Positions 8,110-18,374 of a DNA stretch of 20,487 nt are shown piece by piece. The notes under the pieces were generated by a model. It was not told the origin of the DNA, searched no databases, and worked only from the letters and a program-made list of their open reading frames with translations. This stretch comes from Funneliformis mosseae. Its lineage: Eukaryota > Glomeromycota > Glomeromycetes > Glomerales > Glomeraceae. The stretch lies in contig CAJVPP010001369.1 of the NCBI GenBank assembly GCA_910592005.1, positions 1 to 20,487 of the forward strand, written 5' to 3'. The number at the start of each line of letters is the position of its first letter. Position 1 is the first letter of the stretch. The translations under genes were made by a program, and so were the position numbers.

Positions 8110-10710
8110 CACGATCAACATTTTTTCGGTTCCTACATCTCGTTCATCTCCTTTACCAGCTATTTTATATAATTAAAATGCCTTTTCCTTATTAATATTA
8201 ACTACAATTCCATGTTCATAAAATATCCAACTTTATAATGCGCTTCTAAACATTCTTGATTAGCCGATTTTTTATAAAATTCAAATGCTCTAACTAAATT
8301 CTTACTAACTCCTTTTCCTATTTCATAAAATTCTCCCAATTTATATAATGCTTCTTTATCATTGTTGTTGGCAGCCTTATGATACCAGTAATTAATCTCG
8401 TCTATATCATTCATTATTTGACCTTTTTCATATAACTTGAAAATATTTTGTATATTATCGTTTTTTCCAGACGCCTGGTTATACAATTTCAATCCCCTTT
8501 CTTCGTCAATTTCTGTCCCAATTCCATTGATATAATAATATCCAAGAATAAATTCTGCATCCAAGTATCCTTGTTCAGCCGATTTTTGACAATAATCAAA
8601 TGCTTTAAATTCATCCTTTTCAACACCATTTCCTAATTCATAACATTCACCTAAATAATATAACGCGACTACATCTCCTTTTTCAGCTGCTTTTTGAAAC
8701 CAGTAAAAGGCGATTTCTATATTTTTTTCTGTTCCAATTCCATCTCGATAACATTTAGCTAAATCAAATAATGCTATTTTATAATCAAACTCTACTGCTT
8801 TTTGATACCAATAAAATGCTTTTTCTAAATTTATTTCAATCCTTATTCCATCTTGATAATATTTAGCTAAAATATACATTGCTATTTCATTGCCATTTTC
8901 TGCTGCTCTCTGATACCAATAAAACGCTTTTTCTAGATCTTTTTCAATTCCTTTTCCATTCTGATAACAAATGGCTAAATTATACATTGCTATTTCATAA
9001 TCATTTTCTGCTGCTTTTAGATACCAATAAAAGGCTATTTCTAAATTTCTTTTTGTTTCTATATCATTTTCATATAATAATACAAAATAACTTTGTGCCC
9101 GAATATATCCATTTTCTGCTGCTTTTTGATACCAATAAAAAGCCTTTTCTAAATTCTTTTCTATTCCTTCACCATTTTCATATAAAATAGCAAGATTATA
9201 TTGTGCATTTTTAATATCATTTTCTGCTGCTTTTTGATACCAATAAAAAGCCTTTTCTAAATTCTTTTCTGTTCCTTTACCATTATAATATAACTTTGCA
9301 AGATTATATTGTGCATCTTTAATATCATTTTCTGCTGCTCTTTGATACCAATAAAATGCCTTTTCTAAATCCTTTTCTGTTCTATTACTATTATAATATA
9401 AAATTGCAAGATTATGTTGTGCATCTTTATCACCATTTACTGCTGCTTTTTGATACCAATAAAAAGCCTTTTCTAAATCCTTTCTATTCCTTCACCATTT
9501 TCATATAAAATAGCGAGATTATATTGTGCATTTCTAACATTATTTTCTGTTGCTCTTTGATACCAATAAAAAGCCTTTTCTAAATCCTTATCTGTTCCTT
9601 TACCATTTTCATATAAAATTGCAAGATCATATTGTGCATCTTTATCATCATTTTCTGCTGCTTTTTGATACCAATAAAAAGCCTTTTCTAAATTCTTTTC
9701 TATTCCTTCACCATTTTCATATAAAATAGCAAGATTATATTGTGCATTTTTAATATCATTTTCTGCTGCTTTTTGATACCAATAAAAAGCCTTTTCTAAA
9801 TTCTTTTCTGTTCCTTTACCATTATAATATAACTTTGCAAGATTATATTGTGCATCTTTAATATCATTTTCTGCTGCTCTTTGATACCAATAAAATGCCT
9901 TTTCTAAATCCTTTTCTGTTCTATTACTATTATAATATAAAATTGCAAGATTATGTTGTGCATCTTTATCACCATTTACTGCTGCTTTTTGATACCAATA
10001 AAAAGCCTTTTCTAAATCCTTTCTATTCCTTCACCATTTTCATATAAAATAGCGAGATTATATTGTGCATTTCTAACATTATTTTCTGTTGCTCTTTGAT
10101 ACCAATAAAAAGCCTTTTCTAAATCCTTATCTGTTCCTTTACCATTTTCATATAAAATTGCAAGATCATATTGTGCATCTTTATCATCATTTTCTGCTGC
10201 TTTTTGATACCAATAAAAAGCTTTTTCTAAATTCTTTTCTATTCCTTTACCATTTTCATATAAAATAGCAAGATTATATTATGCATTTTTAACATTATTT
10301 TCTGCTGCTTTTTGATACCAATAAAAAGCCTTTTCTAAATCCTTATCTGTTCCTTTACCATTTTCATATAAAATTGCAAGATTATATTGTGCATCTTTAT
10401 CATTATTTTCTGCTGCTTTTTGATACCAATAAAAAGCCTTTTCTAAATCCTTTTCCATTCTTTTACTATTATAATATAAATTAGCAAGATCATATTGTGC
10501 ATATTTAATATTATTTTCTGCTGCTTTTTGATACCAATAAAAAGCCTTTTCTAAATTCTTTTCTATTCCTTTACCATTATAATATAAATTTGCAAGATTA
10601 TATTGTGCTTTTTTATTACCATTTTCTGCTGCTCTTTAATACCAATAAAAAGCCTTTTCTAAATCCTTTTCTGTTCTTTTACTATTATAATATAAATTAG
10701 CAAGATTATA
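8110..10710 (-). pseudogene. decaying 3' extension of the Sel1-like repeat array
   Basis: The minus strand continues the SLR array of the kinase gene after its stop codon for another 23-24 units of 36 residues. The anchor accaat recurs every 108 bp from 8699 to 10965. In-frame TAA codons at 10711-10713, 10636-10638 and 10279-10281 each replace a conserved CAA (Gln). Single-T deletions in the TTT runs at 10020-10022 and 9481-9483 shift the frame. Together they move it by two bases, and the open stretch from about 9480 to 8202 is in the frame expected if both are corrected, so it once belonged to the same protein. The stretch 8202-8987 alone stays open for 261 residues from an internal Met. Near 8222 another single-base shift ends it, and a further SLR-like relic (VNINKEKAF, stop, LYKIAGKG) runs to about 8110. 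Units at the distal end are more diverged than the central ones. Whether any part is translated is unknown. Confidence 0.75.
9110..10221 (-). repeat. perfect 539-bp tandem duplication inside the SLR array
   Basis: Positions 9110-9682 match 9649-10221 with an offset of 539, and I found no mismatch reading line by line; identity stops at both edges (9109 against 9648, 9683 against 10222). The period equals five 108-bp SLR units minus one base, because each copy contains a 107-bp unit with the same deleted T (9481-9483 and 10020-10022). This indicates a very recent unequal exchange, or an assembly artefact. Confidence 0.9.
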
Positions 10711-13115
10711 TTATGCATCTTTAATATTATTTTCTGCCGATTTTTGATACCAATAAAATGCCTTTTCTAAATCCTTTTCTGTTCCTTCACCATGATCATA
10801 TAAAATAGCAAGATTATATTGTGCATATTTAACATTATTTTCTGATGCTTTTTGATACCAATAAAAAGCCTTTTCTAAATCATTTTTTGTTTCTTTACCA
10901 TTATAATATAAACTTGCAAGATTATATTGTGCTTTTTTATTACCATTTTCTGCTGCTCTTTGATACCAATAAAATGCCTTTTCTAAATCCTTTTCTGTTC
11001 CTTCACCATTATCATATAAATAACCTAATAAACATTGTGCATAATTATATTCTATTTTAGATAAATCTTCACATATTTTAAATGAATTTTCTTTATTTAT
11101 TTCAGTTCCAATTCCTAAATAATAACAAATTCCAAGTTTATATTTTCCACTTATATATTCTTTTTCAGATAATACATTATATATTTCAAATGCTTTAATT
11201 TCATTTTTTTCAGTTCCTTTTCCTAATTCATAACATTTTCCCAAATTATATAATCCATTTAAATTTTTATTATTTCCTGCCTCTTTATACCAATAAAAAG
11301 CTTTATTCAAATCTTTATCAATTCCTATACTATTTTCATAATATATACCAAGATTAAGTTGTCCAAATTTACTTTTATTTTCTACAGCTTTTTGTATCCA
11401 ATTAAATGCTAATCCATAATTAATTTCAATACCACATCCATCTTTATAACATTTTGCAAGATAAACTTGTGCAATAGGATAATTATTTGTTGAAGCACTT
11501 AAAAATAATTTAAATGCTTCATTATTATTTTTCTCAAAATTAATATTATTAAAATAGAAAAATCCCAAAAGAAAGTTATATTTTGATTCCATTTGATTCT
11601 CTTTAAGCCATTCAAAAATATCATTAGAATTTCGGTTTGAAAGTAATATACAATGATTAATAAAAAATTTTGTTTCATTAAAACCATTTCCCTCATCATG
11701 TGTTTTAATCAAAAGTTCAATCAACTTATCAATAAGAATATCTATATTGTCTTCTACATCAAATATCTCCAAAAATAATTTTTTTGCTTGATGTAATATA
11801 TGTAAATTGCTTTCATTATTTATTGATTCTAAGTTGTATTCTTGTATTAAGTTACTTAAAAATAATTCAGAATTCTTACTATACTTGCTAAAAGATGCTA
11901 TATCATATTGCGTATCATTTGATGATTCTATGATATTTTCTGTATGAATAATAGACTGGAATGTTTCATTATCCTCAATAATAATTGCTCTAAGCGATTC
12001 AACAACTTGTTGCATAGTTGGTCGTTTATTTGGATCATCATTCCAACATGCTAATGAAGTTTAAATATTGTCATTTAAGATCATTATATAAAAATAAAAG
12101 TCATTTTTATCTTTACCTTTATATAAGTTACTATACTTGGTAGGAGTATCCTTAATTATTTTCTCTCTTCGACCTTTTATAATATCTATAACTAAACTTA
12201 CATCATATTCTTTGTCTTTGGAATAAAATGGTCGAAGTCCACTTGAAATTTGCCATAAAAGAACTCCAACACTGTAGACATCGGATTTTGGATTTAATAA
12301 ATAGAGTTGGCCTTTATTTTTATTTATAATATTATTCAGGGATTTTGGATCAATATAAGGAACGATACCAAACACATCTGTTGAATGATTAGTTGCATCG
12401 GTTATCTTTCGAGATAAACCAAAATCCGCTAGTTTAACATTGTTCTGATGTACAAGTATATTAAGTGCATGCTATATGTATAATATTTTTACTAATTAGT
12501 ATAGACAATCAATTAAATCAAATCAAACAAGATATTTTAAATGATTTCAACATTACCAAATCACAATGAATAATTCCTTCTTTATGCATGCATGCTACAG
12601 CATTTGCAAGTTGATAGGCTAATTGATATTTATAATTCCAATCAAAATTTTCAAAATTTTCATCTAAATAAGACTGCAATGATCCGCCATCAGCGTACTC
12701 CATAACCAACAAATACTTATTTGTTTGGTTAACAGAATCCGTTTCTAATTTTGATATTCCATAAAATTTTATAATATTCGCATGATAGTCAACCTCACGT
12801 TGCATTTTTATCTATTATATTTACGTTAAAGCAAATTGTAGATTTTATCATAAAATTAATTGCATAGCAATATCTTTAACAGCATACCTCATTAACGATT
12901 TCTTTAATATCTGAATTGTATGAAGATTTTAGAACCATAACGGTATCGGAATCGTTCCAGTTTGCACGAGAAATATTTCCATAAGAGCCACTGCTAATTT
13001 CTTCTTTATTAGTGAACTTTGCATAATCGTAGTTTTTGATATAGTCTTCTGATATTGCATTTTCTAACCAATCAATGTAAACGGTGGGATTATTTATGTT
13101 TTTTTCGGTTTTCAT
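10711..13115 (-). CDS. TKL-like protein kinase with C-terminal Sel1-like repeats (four exons)
   Basis: Predicted exons are 13115-12888, 12811-12557, 12471-12117 and 12050-10711. The introns (76, 85 and 66 bp) begin gtatgc, gtaatg and gtaaag and all end in tag; they join in frame to give 725 residues. The kinase domain spans about residues 36-295. It shows the G-loop SSGSYGNI (41-48), the VLK lysine (63), a catalytic loop HCDLHALN with Asp160 and Asn165, DFG (177-179), PYIDPK, the helix-F motif SDVYSVGVLLW, and CWNDDPNKRPT with the conserved C-lobe arginine. Cys replaces Arg in the HRD motif, so this is a non-RD kinase. After a helical linker, about eight SLRs (from about residue 435) carry the AFYWYQKAAENG-type core; such alpha-alpha solenoids bind protein partners. 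A Ser/Thr or dual-specificity signalling kinase with a scaffold tail is inferred. The TAA at 10711-10713 replaces a conserved SLR glutamine codon and homologous repeats continue after it, so the C-terminus looks newly truncated. The kinase part shows no lesion. Confidence 0.85.
12051..12116 (-). other. intron 3 of the kinase gene, hiding an in-frame TAA
   Basis: Donor gtaaag follows the codons for NLYK and acceptor tag precedes catgttgg. It is 66 bp, phase 1. Without splicing the kinase would stop at 12061-12063; with splicing the protein reads YKACWNDDPNKRPT, the expected C-lobe motif. Its length is a multiple of three, so retention would still truncate the kinase through the internal TAA. 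Confidence 0.8.
12472..12556 (-). other. intron 2 of the kinase gene, within the catalytic loop
   Basis: Donor gtaatg follows HCDL and acceptor tag precedes HALNILV, phase 0, 85 bp. Splicing rebuilds the loop HCDLHALN with the normal Asp-to-Asn spacing. A tactaat branch-like motif lies near the acceptor. Confidence 0.85.
12812..12887 (-). other. intron 1 of the kinase gene
   Basis: Donor gtatgc follows the codons for VNE and acceptor tag precedes IKMQREV. The intron is 76 bp, phase 0. Reading through it meets stop codons, while removing it restores continuity between the lysine strand and helix C of the kinase. The motif ctttaac near the acceptor is a possible branch site. Confidence 0.8.
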
Positions 13116-13180
13116 ATTTACAAGTAAAGAGAAGTTTTTTTTTTTGCAAATTACTAATCTGTGTACCTAATACATTAACT

Positions 13181-13190
13181 TATTTATAAT
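13181..13190 (-). promoter_or_regulatory. TATA-like box upstream of the kinase gene
   Basis: On the minus strand the sequence reads attataaata, about 66-75 bp upstream of the kinase ATG, and is followed by a pyrimidine-rich leader and a homopolymer run. In DNA this AT-rich such matches occur by chance, so position is the only support. Confidence 0.2.
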
Positions 13191-14027
13191 TTAGTAACGG
13201 TAACACAGAATGATTGGCGTTAGTTGCGGTATTACACGTACATGGTTGGTGTATCACCCGAAGATTCAAAAGTTCTATTTTAAGCAGATGATCAGCAAAC
13301 AAGAAAATTTCATTCGAAGCTTCAATATTAATGTCGACAAGCAAAAACATTTAATTTACGAAAAGTTTTATCAACTAATCAAAATTTATCGTATTCACCT
13401 ACGTTTAATTATACCATTACATTCTTTTTAAAATTTTCAACTAGTTCAAAACGTCACTTGAAACAAAAAGTTGCTTCTTATATTTTTTGAAAGCCGCACT
13501 TTCAAATTCATAATTCGCCGAATAAATAAAGGGTGTAACATTATATGGTGTATCTTTTATATGATCGGTTATCAATGAATTTATTCAAAATACTTGGCAG
13601 CAAAAAAATAGTGATTAGGTATTAGCGTAGACGCTCGCATGAAGAGGAAAGATGCTTCAACATTTATCAAGAATATTCGTTCATTAATTATTAAAATTTG
13701 GAAATGAAAGTTATGGATCATAAATGCCTAATTATGATCAAAAATTGTTAACTTATTCATTTAAAAGGTAGGATAGATATTTATAATAAAAGGCACCTGT
13801 AACAAGAGAAGAAGTATAAAGGTATTCATTTTATTCATTTTTTTTTTGTTGCGATTTTAAATAAAGAACTAAAGAAAAAAAAAAACTTCTTGTCGGATAT
13901 TGAACGTTTTTATAACAAATTTCAAAAAAATATTTTGTTTCTTTTCCTCGTGCTCTTTTTGGTATAACGTAACATAAGCCGCGTTTTTCGTAACCAAAAA
14001 AAAATTTCCTATTTTTACGCGATAGCG
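13191..14027. other. upstream flank of the kinase gene, no supported gene
   Basis: A 73-codon ATG frame at 13210-13431 runs away from the kinase gene, but it is basic, shows no domain and overlaps the likely promoter area. One isolated TTCGCCGAA word, the foldback unit core, sits at 13514-13522. Homopolymers flank both sides. Confidence 0.5.
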
Positions 14028-15287
14028 CAGTGCATATAGTTCCGTATTTTTTTTTTTTAACATCAAGTACAATACAACCTAGTGCATTACCTTACACCAA
14101 TGATTTTTTATGTAGTAAATATTTAAATTCATATCTTTCTTAGGTTTCAACAGAAATGTATAAGAAAGTGTACTTTATGCGATATTAAAAAAGCTTACTT
14201 TGTTTTATTATAAACATCATGAAAGAAGAAACCAATTCTGAAATCATTAAATCTCTTATGTTCAATAATGAAATCAGAAAATTTGTAAATTTTATTCCCT
14301 TGCGTAACGATTCCCTACTATAAAAGGAAAGTTTCGATAAGGGGTTTCGGAAATGCAGATCTAAACAAATGTGCTTCCATAAAATTCATTCTAACAAAAG
14401 ACCAATTTATGTGAAACTTCAAATCGTAATTATGCGTTTAATTGTTTGAACTTAAAAAAAAAAAAATAAATTCAATTTCGTAACAATAAATTGTGTTACT
14501 ACCATAAAAGTAAATATAATTAGATTTATAGATCTTTTTGATATGAGGCGTAAAAGTTTGGAACTCCTCTATTTATCTTTAGTTGTGCTCATAAAACAAT
14601 CATGCTTATCAAAACCTGTATTCATTTAAGAGGTTGGAACCAGTTTAGTAAATTCGAAATTTCGGTTTAAACCGTAACAGAATGAAATCTTATTTTACTA
14701 CGCGATAAGGCTTAACGTCAAGTATAATGTAATTAGTGCATAATTTTACGCCAATGATTTATTTATGCAATAAATATTGGATGGAAATTCAAAATCATAT
14801 CTTAGGTTTTAACAGAAAATGTCTAAGAAAGTGCGAAATTAAAAAAGTTTGCTCGGTTTATTATATAAACTTCATGAAAGGAGAAACCTTCTTAAACCAT
14901 TAATCTCTTATGTATGAGATGAAATTCGAGATTGGAAAAAAAAAAATTTATTCATTTTAGTAACAATAAGGAAATCTTCGAATAGATTTCGACAGTTATC
15001 GGGGAAGAGCGTATAAACAATTGTAATGACGATTGATCTACCATTAAAGTTAATTTAACACAGACTAATTTGTGAAATTTCAAATTCTCGGAAATTAAAT
15101 ATGTCCACAGTGCAATTTTTTTTTTGTTTCAAAAAAATAAAAAAAGAATTCAATTTCGTAACAATAAATTGTGACAGCCATAAAAGTAAATATCTCGAGA
15201 TTTACGACATTTTTTTGGTTATCTAAATGAGGCGTAAAAGTTCGAAACTCCTCTTTTATTTTAAGTTGTGCTCGTATAACAATCATG
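14028..15287 (+). repeat. diverged direct duplication of about 600 bp (two copies)
   Basis: Copy A (about 14028-14606) and copy B (about 14699-15287) share ordered words: acatcaagta/acgtcaagta, gtgcat near caatgatt, taggtt(t)caacagaaa, catgaaag.agaaacc, aattcaatttcgtaacaa followed by taaattgtg, ccataaaagtaaatat, gaggcgtaaaagtt with actcctct, and agttgtgctc followed by acaatcatg. Substitutions and indels separate them, so the event is old. Neither copy holds a convincing gene. Confidence 0.65.
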
Positions 15288-15399
15288 ATTATGATGTGAT
15301 TAAGAACCAATGAAGTGTAGAATATAATCAACTGATTTGTAGTCATTTAACTTCAAACGAATGAATTTAACATATTAAAATTTATATGATTTTAATGCA

Positions 15400-15772
15400 A
15401 TGGAAATTCCAGCAGAATACAAAAATACAATCATTATCAATCTTGATTTTGACTATAATATAGGTGATTGGGTAAGAGTAAACTAGAGAGTGTCATATCT
15501 AAAAATGCCAAATATATCTGTTATCTGTAAACTTTCACTCTCTCATCCGTGACTAAGTATACTATAATATAGAATCGTGGAGACTTTCAGACGTTAGATT
15601 AAAGATAAGTATTTTTAGTATATTTTCGATATGTTATTCACAATCCAAGAATTTGGGAAGGATTTATTTATATAAACGCGTGTATTTAACAGGGATAGGT
15701 ATGTGGTCACGATTTATTTTTCAACTTAATATAAGCTCTCTTTCAGATCGAAGACTTAATTATATGGAATAA
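15400..15772 (+). other. possible two-part open frame, unrecognised
   Basis: An ATG at 15400 gives 24 codons (EIPAEYKN..DFDYNIGDW) ending exactly at a good donor, gtaaga (15472), before a nearby stop. A 71-codon frame without its own ATG near the 5' end is open from 15557 to 15772 (SWRLSDVRLKIS). An intron joining them is imaginable but no acceptor gives a clear join, so this is only a candidate. Confidence 0.15.
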
Positions 15773-16539
15773 AGCAAAAATAACAAACATCACGAGATAA
15801 ATGTGGGAAATTTTCATTGCTTTACAAAATTATCGCTACATACAGTACTTCGAATAAAATTTATCGGAGGCAATTGTGATCGACACTAAATTTAATTTGC
15901 TTTTACCGATCCTTTCTAATACAAAATGGCTTCTTATCAAGCTAAATTTGGCTTTAAAAATATTTGCAATGTTAACTTTTCCTAAATATAAAATTCCATA
16001 TAGCAAGTGGAATTAGTTCATATAGAAACTTCGAAGCTTTTGTCAAAAATAATACATACCCTTAATAAATTTGTGGAATCCAAGTATTTTAACTTATTGT
16101 ACGAAAATTTGTCGGAAAAAAAAAAAAAATAGCACACTTTTTGGAATATTGATCTCCTTGCAGAATGTTAAAGCTCGAACTCAGAATTTCAATCCTTCAT
16201 GATATAATTTTGATACCATTCATGGCTTTTAAAATAATGGTTCTTGAAACTAGATATTTATTTGGAAACATCAAGGTTTGGTCCTAAATGTTTTTGTCAG
16301 TAACGTCATGAATTATTTAATTTATATAAAGTTTAAAAATTTTTGCTTGAAATTTTTTTAGAATCGATTACTGTGTAACACTGTGATCAAATACTTTTTT
16401 AAATCCCTATTATAATTTTTTGTGAAGATACTTTATTTTTTACATCATTGTGGTTCTGAGAATTTCAAAATATTCTCAAAACTTCAATTTGAGGATGTAC
16501 CGTTAACATGTTGCTTTGTAATAAACTATTGTATAAAAG

Positions 16540-16720
16540 AACGGAACGGTTAACTTAACCAAGTAAAATAGTTGATGTTAACTCCGACCGAAATTAAATT
16601 TTCGGACAGTATCAAATTTCTAGGATTACTAGCTCTGACCAAATTATAATGTTAGGCTAAGCTAAGTTTTCAACCGGTTAATTAACTGATGAACAATGGT
16701 GGTTTAACCAGTTAAGAATT
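16540..16720. repeat. segment with repeated AACCGGTTAA/GGTTAA words
   Basis: The words ggttaacttaacc (about 16547), aaccggttaa (16673-16682) and ttaaccagttaag (about 16705) are mutually complementary, and ccgaccgaaa/ttttcgg forms a small hairpin at about 16585-16605. The outer words could be degraded terminal inverted repeats of a MITE of about 170 bp. No clear target duplication is seen. Confidence 0.35.
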
Positions 16721-16833
16721 ATATCAATTACAACTTAAACTAGAACAGAAATCTAATCGTCGCGTATTGATTATTAATTAAATCAAATATCAAATATACC
16801 AAAATCGCATAGAAGATTCATCAATAAAAATAA

Positions 16834-17042
16834 AATCTCTTTAAATACGCAACAAATTCTCATGATTCCTATCAGAGAATTCGTAAAGTTTTAATTACTC
16901 ATCGAAATTCAAAGATGTTCCAATCGTTATCGCCATAATATTATGAGACTTTAGAAATAAAATTTTGATCCTAATAAAACCATAGATGAAGCCAAGCATC
17001 AAATGGATGATAAGACCATACCAATTCTACTATCTTTCTAAA
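16834..17042 (+). pseudogene. possible decayed coding remnant, unknown family
   Basis: An open frame from 16834 gives RIRKVLITHRNSKMFQSL, then a TAA, then YYETLEIKF. A one-base shift in the TTTT run near 16965 continues it as DPNKTIDEAKHQMDDKTIP before a stop at about 17041. The amino-acid mix is protein-like compared with nearby frames. No start, domain or partner exon was found, and the stretch is short. It may belong with the kinase relic 250 bp downstream, but nothing shows that. Confidence 0.2.
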
Positions 17043-17283
17043 TTCTTAAGTGGATTAAATCTTTACTTAAATATAATATTTAAAAACTACGTTAATTTTT
17101 TATAAGATAGTAATTAATGCAACCTTCAAAAAAAAAAATTTTCTATTTACCGGTGGCTTGGAAATTTGATTAACGTTACATGATTTACCGCGTGCATGCA
17201 TTTTTTTTTATATTTCTCCAAGAATTTTAGATCATATAAAAAATTTAATAAACCATCTTGCAAGCTACCAACGATTCGAATAA

Positions 17284-17612
17284 TTGATTGAAGAATATAT
17301 CAAGAAAAATAACAAATACTATGAATACAAACGTTTTAGTAATTTTCAAGTAATTGGTACGGGCAGTTTTGGAAAAGTTTATTGTGCAAATTGGAAAGGT
17401 TCAAAGCGACATCTCGCCTTAAAATCGTTTCATAACTTTAACAATGCCACTGTTGAAAAACTTGTTCACGAGGTGAATGACAAGATAAAAGATAAAATCT
17501 TTTTGTATATATCAATCTAAAATTTATATTTAATAATTTAGCCTTGAACTTCAACAGGAAGTTGCTTTTCATAGCAATATCATCCGCTTTTTGGGAAATT
17601 ACATCAAACCAA
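17284..17612 (+). pseudogene. N-terminal protein kinase fragment, broken
   Basis: The first block (17284-17472) encodes FQVIGTGSFGKVYCANWKG and then LALKSFHNF, i.e. a glycine loop and catalytic lysine of the same TKL-like family as the minus-strand gene. A second block (17543-17612) encodes ELQQEVAFHSNIIRFLG, the helix-C region and following strand. Between them a possible gtgaat donor and ttag acceptor leave the blocks one base out of frame. No ATG precedes the G-loop; the expected start position is TTG after an in-frame TAA. After YIKP no catalytic loop, DFG or C-lobe can be found in any frame. This is a truncated relic about 4 kb from, and opposite in orientation to, the intact gene. Confidence 0.7.
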
Positions 17613-17889
17613 GGTATAAATAATGTGGATATAAATATATTGACCTTTGCATTTTATTTTTAAATAAAATAATTTTTTTAAAAAAAATTTAATTTAGATA
17701 ATCAAAATGATCAATTGAAAAATTAACGGCATAAGCTTGGCTACGTTTTCTAAAACTCTGCATTTCAAAATGTGGAAATAAACTTAATGTGAGTTACAAA
17801 ACAAATGAATATTGATTGCAATCATAATAAATGATTTGATATTGATTTATTAACTAATAAACAAAAATCTTTAATAATACAACTAGCGC

Positions 17890-18085
17890 TGTGAAAGGGT
17901 CGGTCGGTACCCGACCTGGATGTAAATGTCGTAACCTACCCGGCCCGGCCAATATGTAATTCGACTGACCCGATTAATTCGGGTTAATTTATATATTACT
18001 ATAAAGCGGGTCATGGGTCAATAATATAGTGACCCTACCTGACTCCTAAATTCGAGTCGAGTCAATAATACGGGTCTGACCCGAC
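17890..18085. repeat. TGACCCG-rich low-copy repeat segment
   Basis: Within 200 bp the words gacccg, gggtc and cgggt in both orientations recur about a dozen times, with ggtacc and gcccggcc palindromes. Attcgggttaattt opposes gacccgattaatt. This contrasts sharply with the surrounding AT-rich DNA. It resembles a degenerate hairpin-forming mobile repeat; there is no coding frame. The ACCCGGCCGGGT hairpin at 5631 shares the motif. Confidence 0.5.
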
Positions 18086-18157
18086 TTTTCTGAGACTAAA
18101 TACAACAAAATACAGGAAAAATATCTATTTAAAAGTAAATTTGCTTAAATTCAAAAT

Positions 18158-18374
18158 ATGTTTGCAAATTTACCAGGAACAAATAAAAACTTTATTAATT
18201 TATGTAGAGATTGGAATCGCCATTATCGTTTCTCAAGATATGACTCTAATATTCGATTTTCGATTAATCAAATATTATCGATTTCATGCACATAAAATGT
18301 ATGGTGTAGCTAAGGCAATTCAGAAACTTATATTAGAAAAAATTAAAGGCGTTCTCAAGAATGTAATTGGCTGA
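18158..18374 (+). other. weak coding-like segment, unrecognised
   Basis: An ATG at 18158 opens 45 codons with a mixed composition (NLCRDWNRHYRFSRYDSN). When that frame stops at 18293, the next frame gives HKMYGVAKAIQKLILEKIKG until a stop at 18372. Together they could be one short relic with a frameshift. No family is recognised and no splice sites clearly join the parts. Confidence 0.2.

Noticed and set aside
10279..10713. TAA might encode glutamine (ciliate-like code), since three TAA codons sit at conserved Gln positions of the SLR array
   Set aside because: Nearly all other units use CAA or other sense codons there, real frameshifts are present in the same tail, and the upstream TAA in the kinase lies in an intron with clean splice sites. 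Simple decay explains all of it.
8448..11060. Plus-strand and alternative minus-strand frames across the SLR array (LLLFDTNKKPFL-type)
   Set aside because: They are antisense or off-frame shadows of the 108-bp repeats.
13210..13431. 73-codon ATG frame diverging from the kinase gene
   Set aside because: No domain, no conserved pattern, overlaps the probable promoter; kept only as a possibility.
14560..15270. B-box-like word gttcgaaactcc suggesting a tRNA
   Set aside because: No A-box or cloverleaf arms at proper spacing; the word is part of a gaggcg...cctc palindrome in the duplicated block.
13869..15346. Minus-strand frames of 67 and 83 codons at 13869-14072 and 15095-15346
   Set aside because: They lie in or next to the duplicated non-coding block, are full of homopolymer-derived Phe/Lys, and are not conserved between the two copies.
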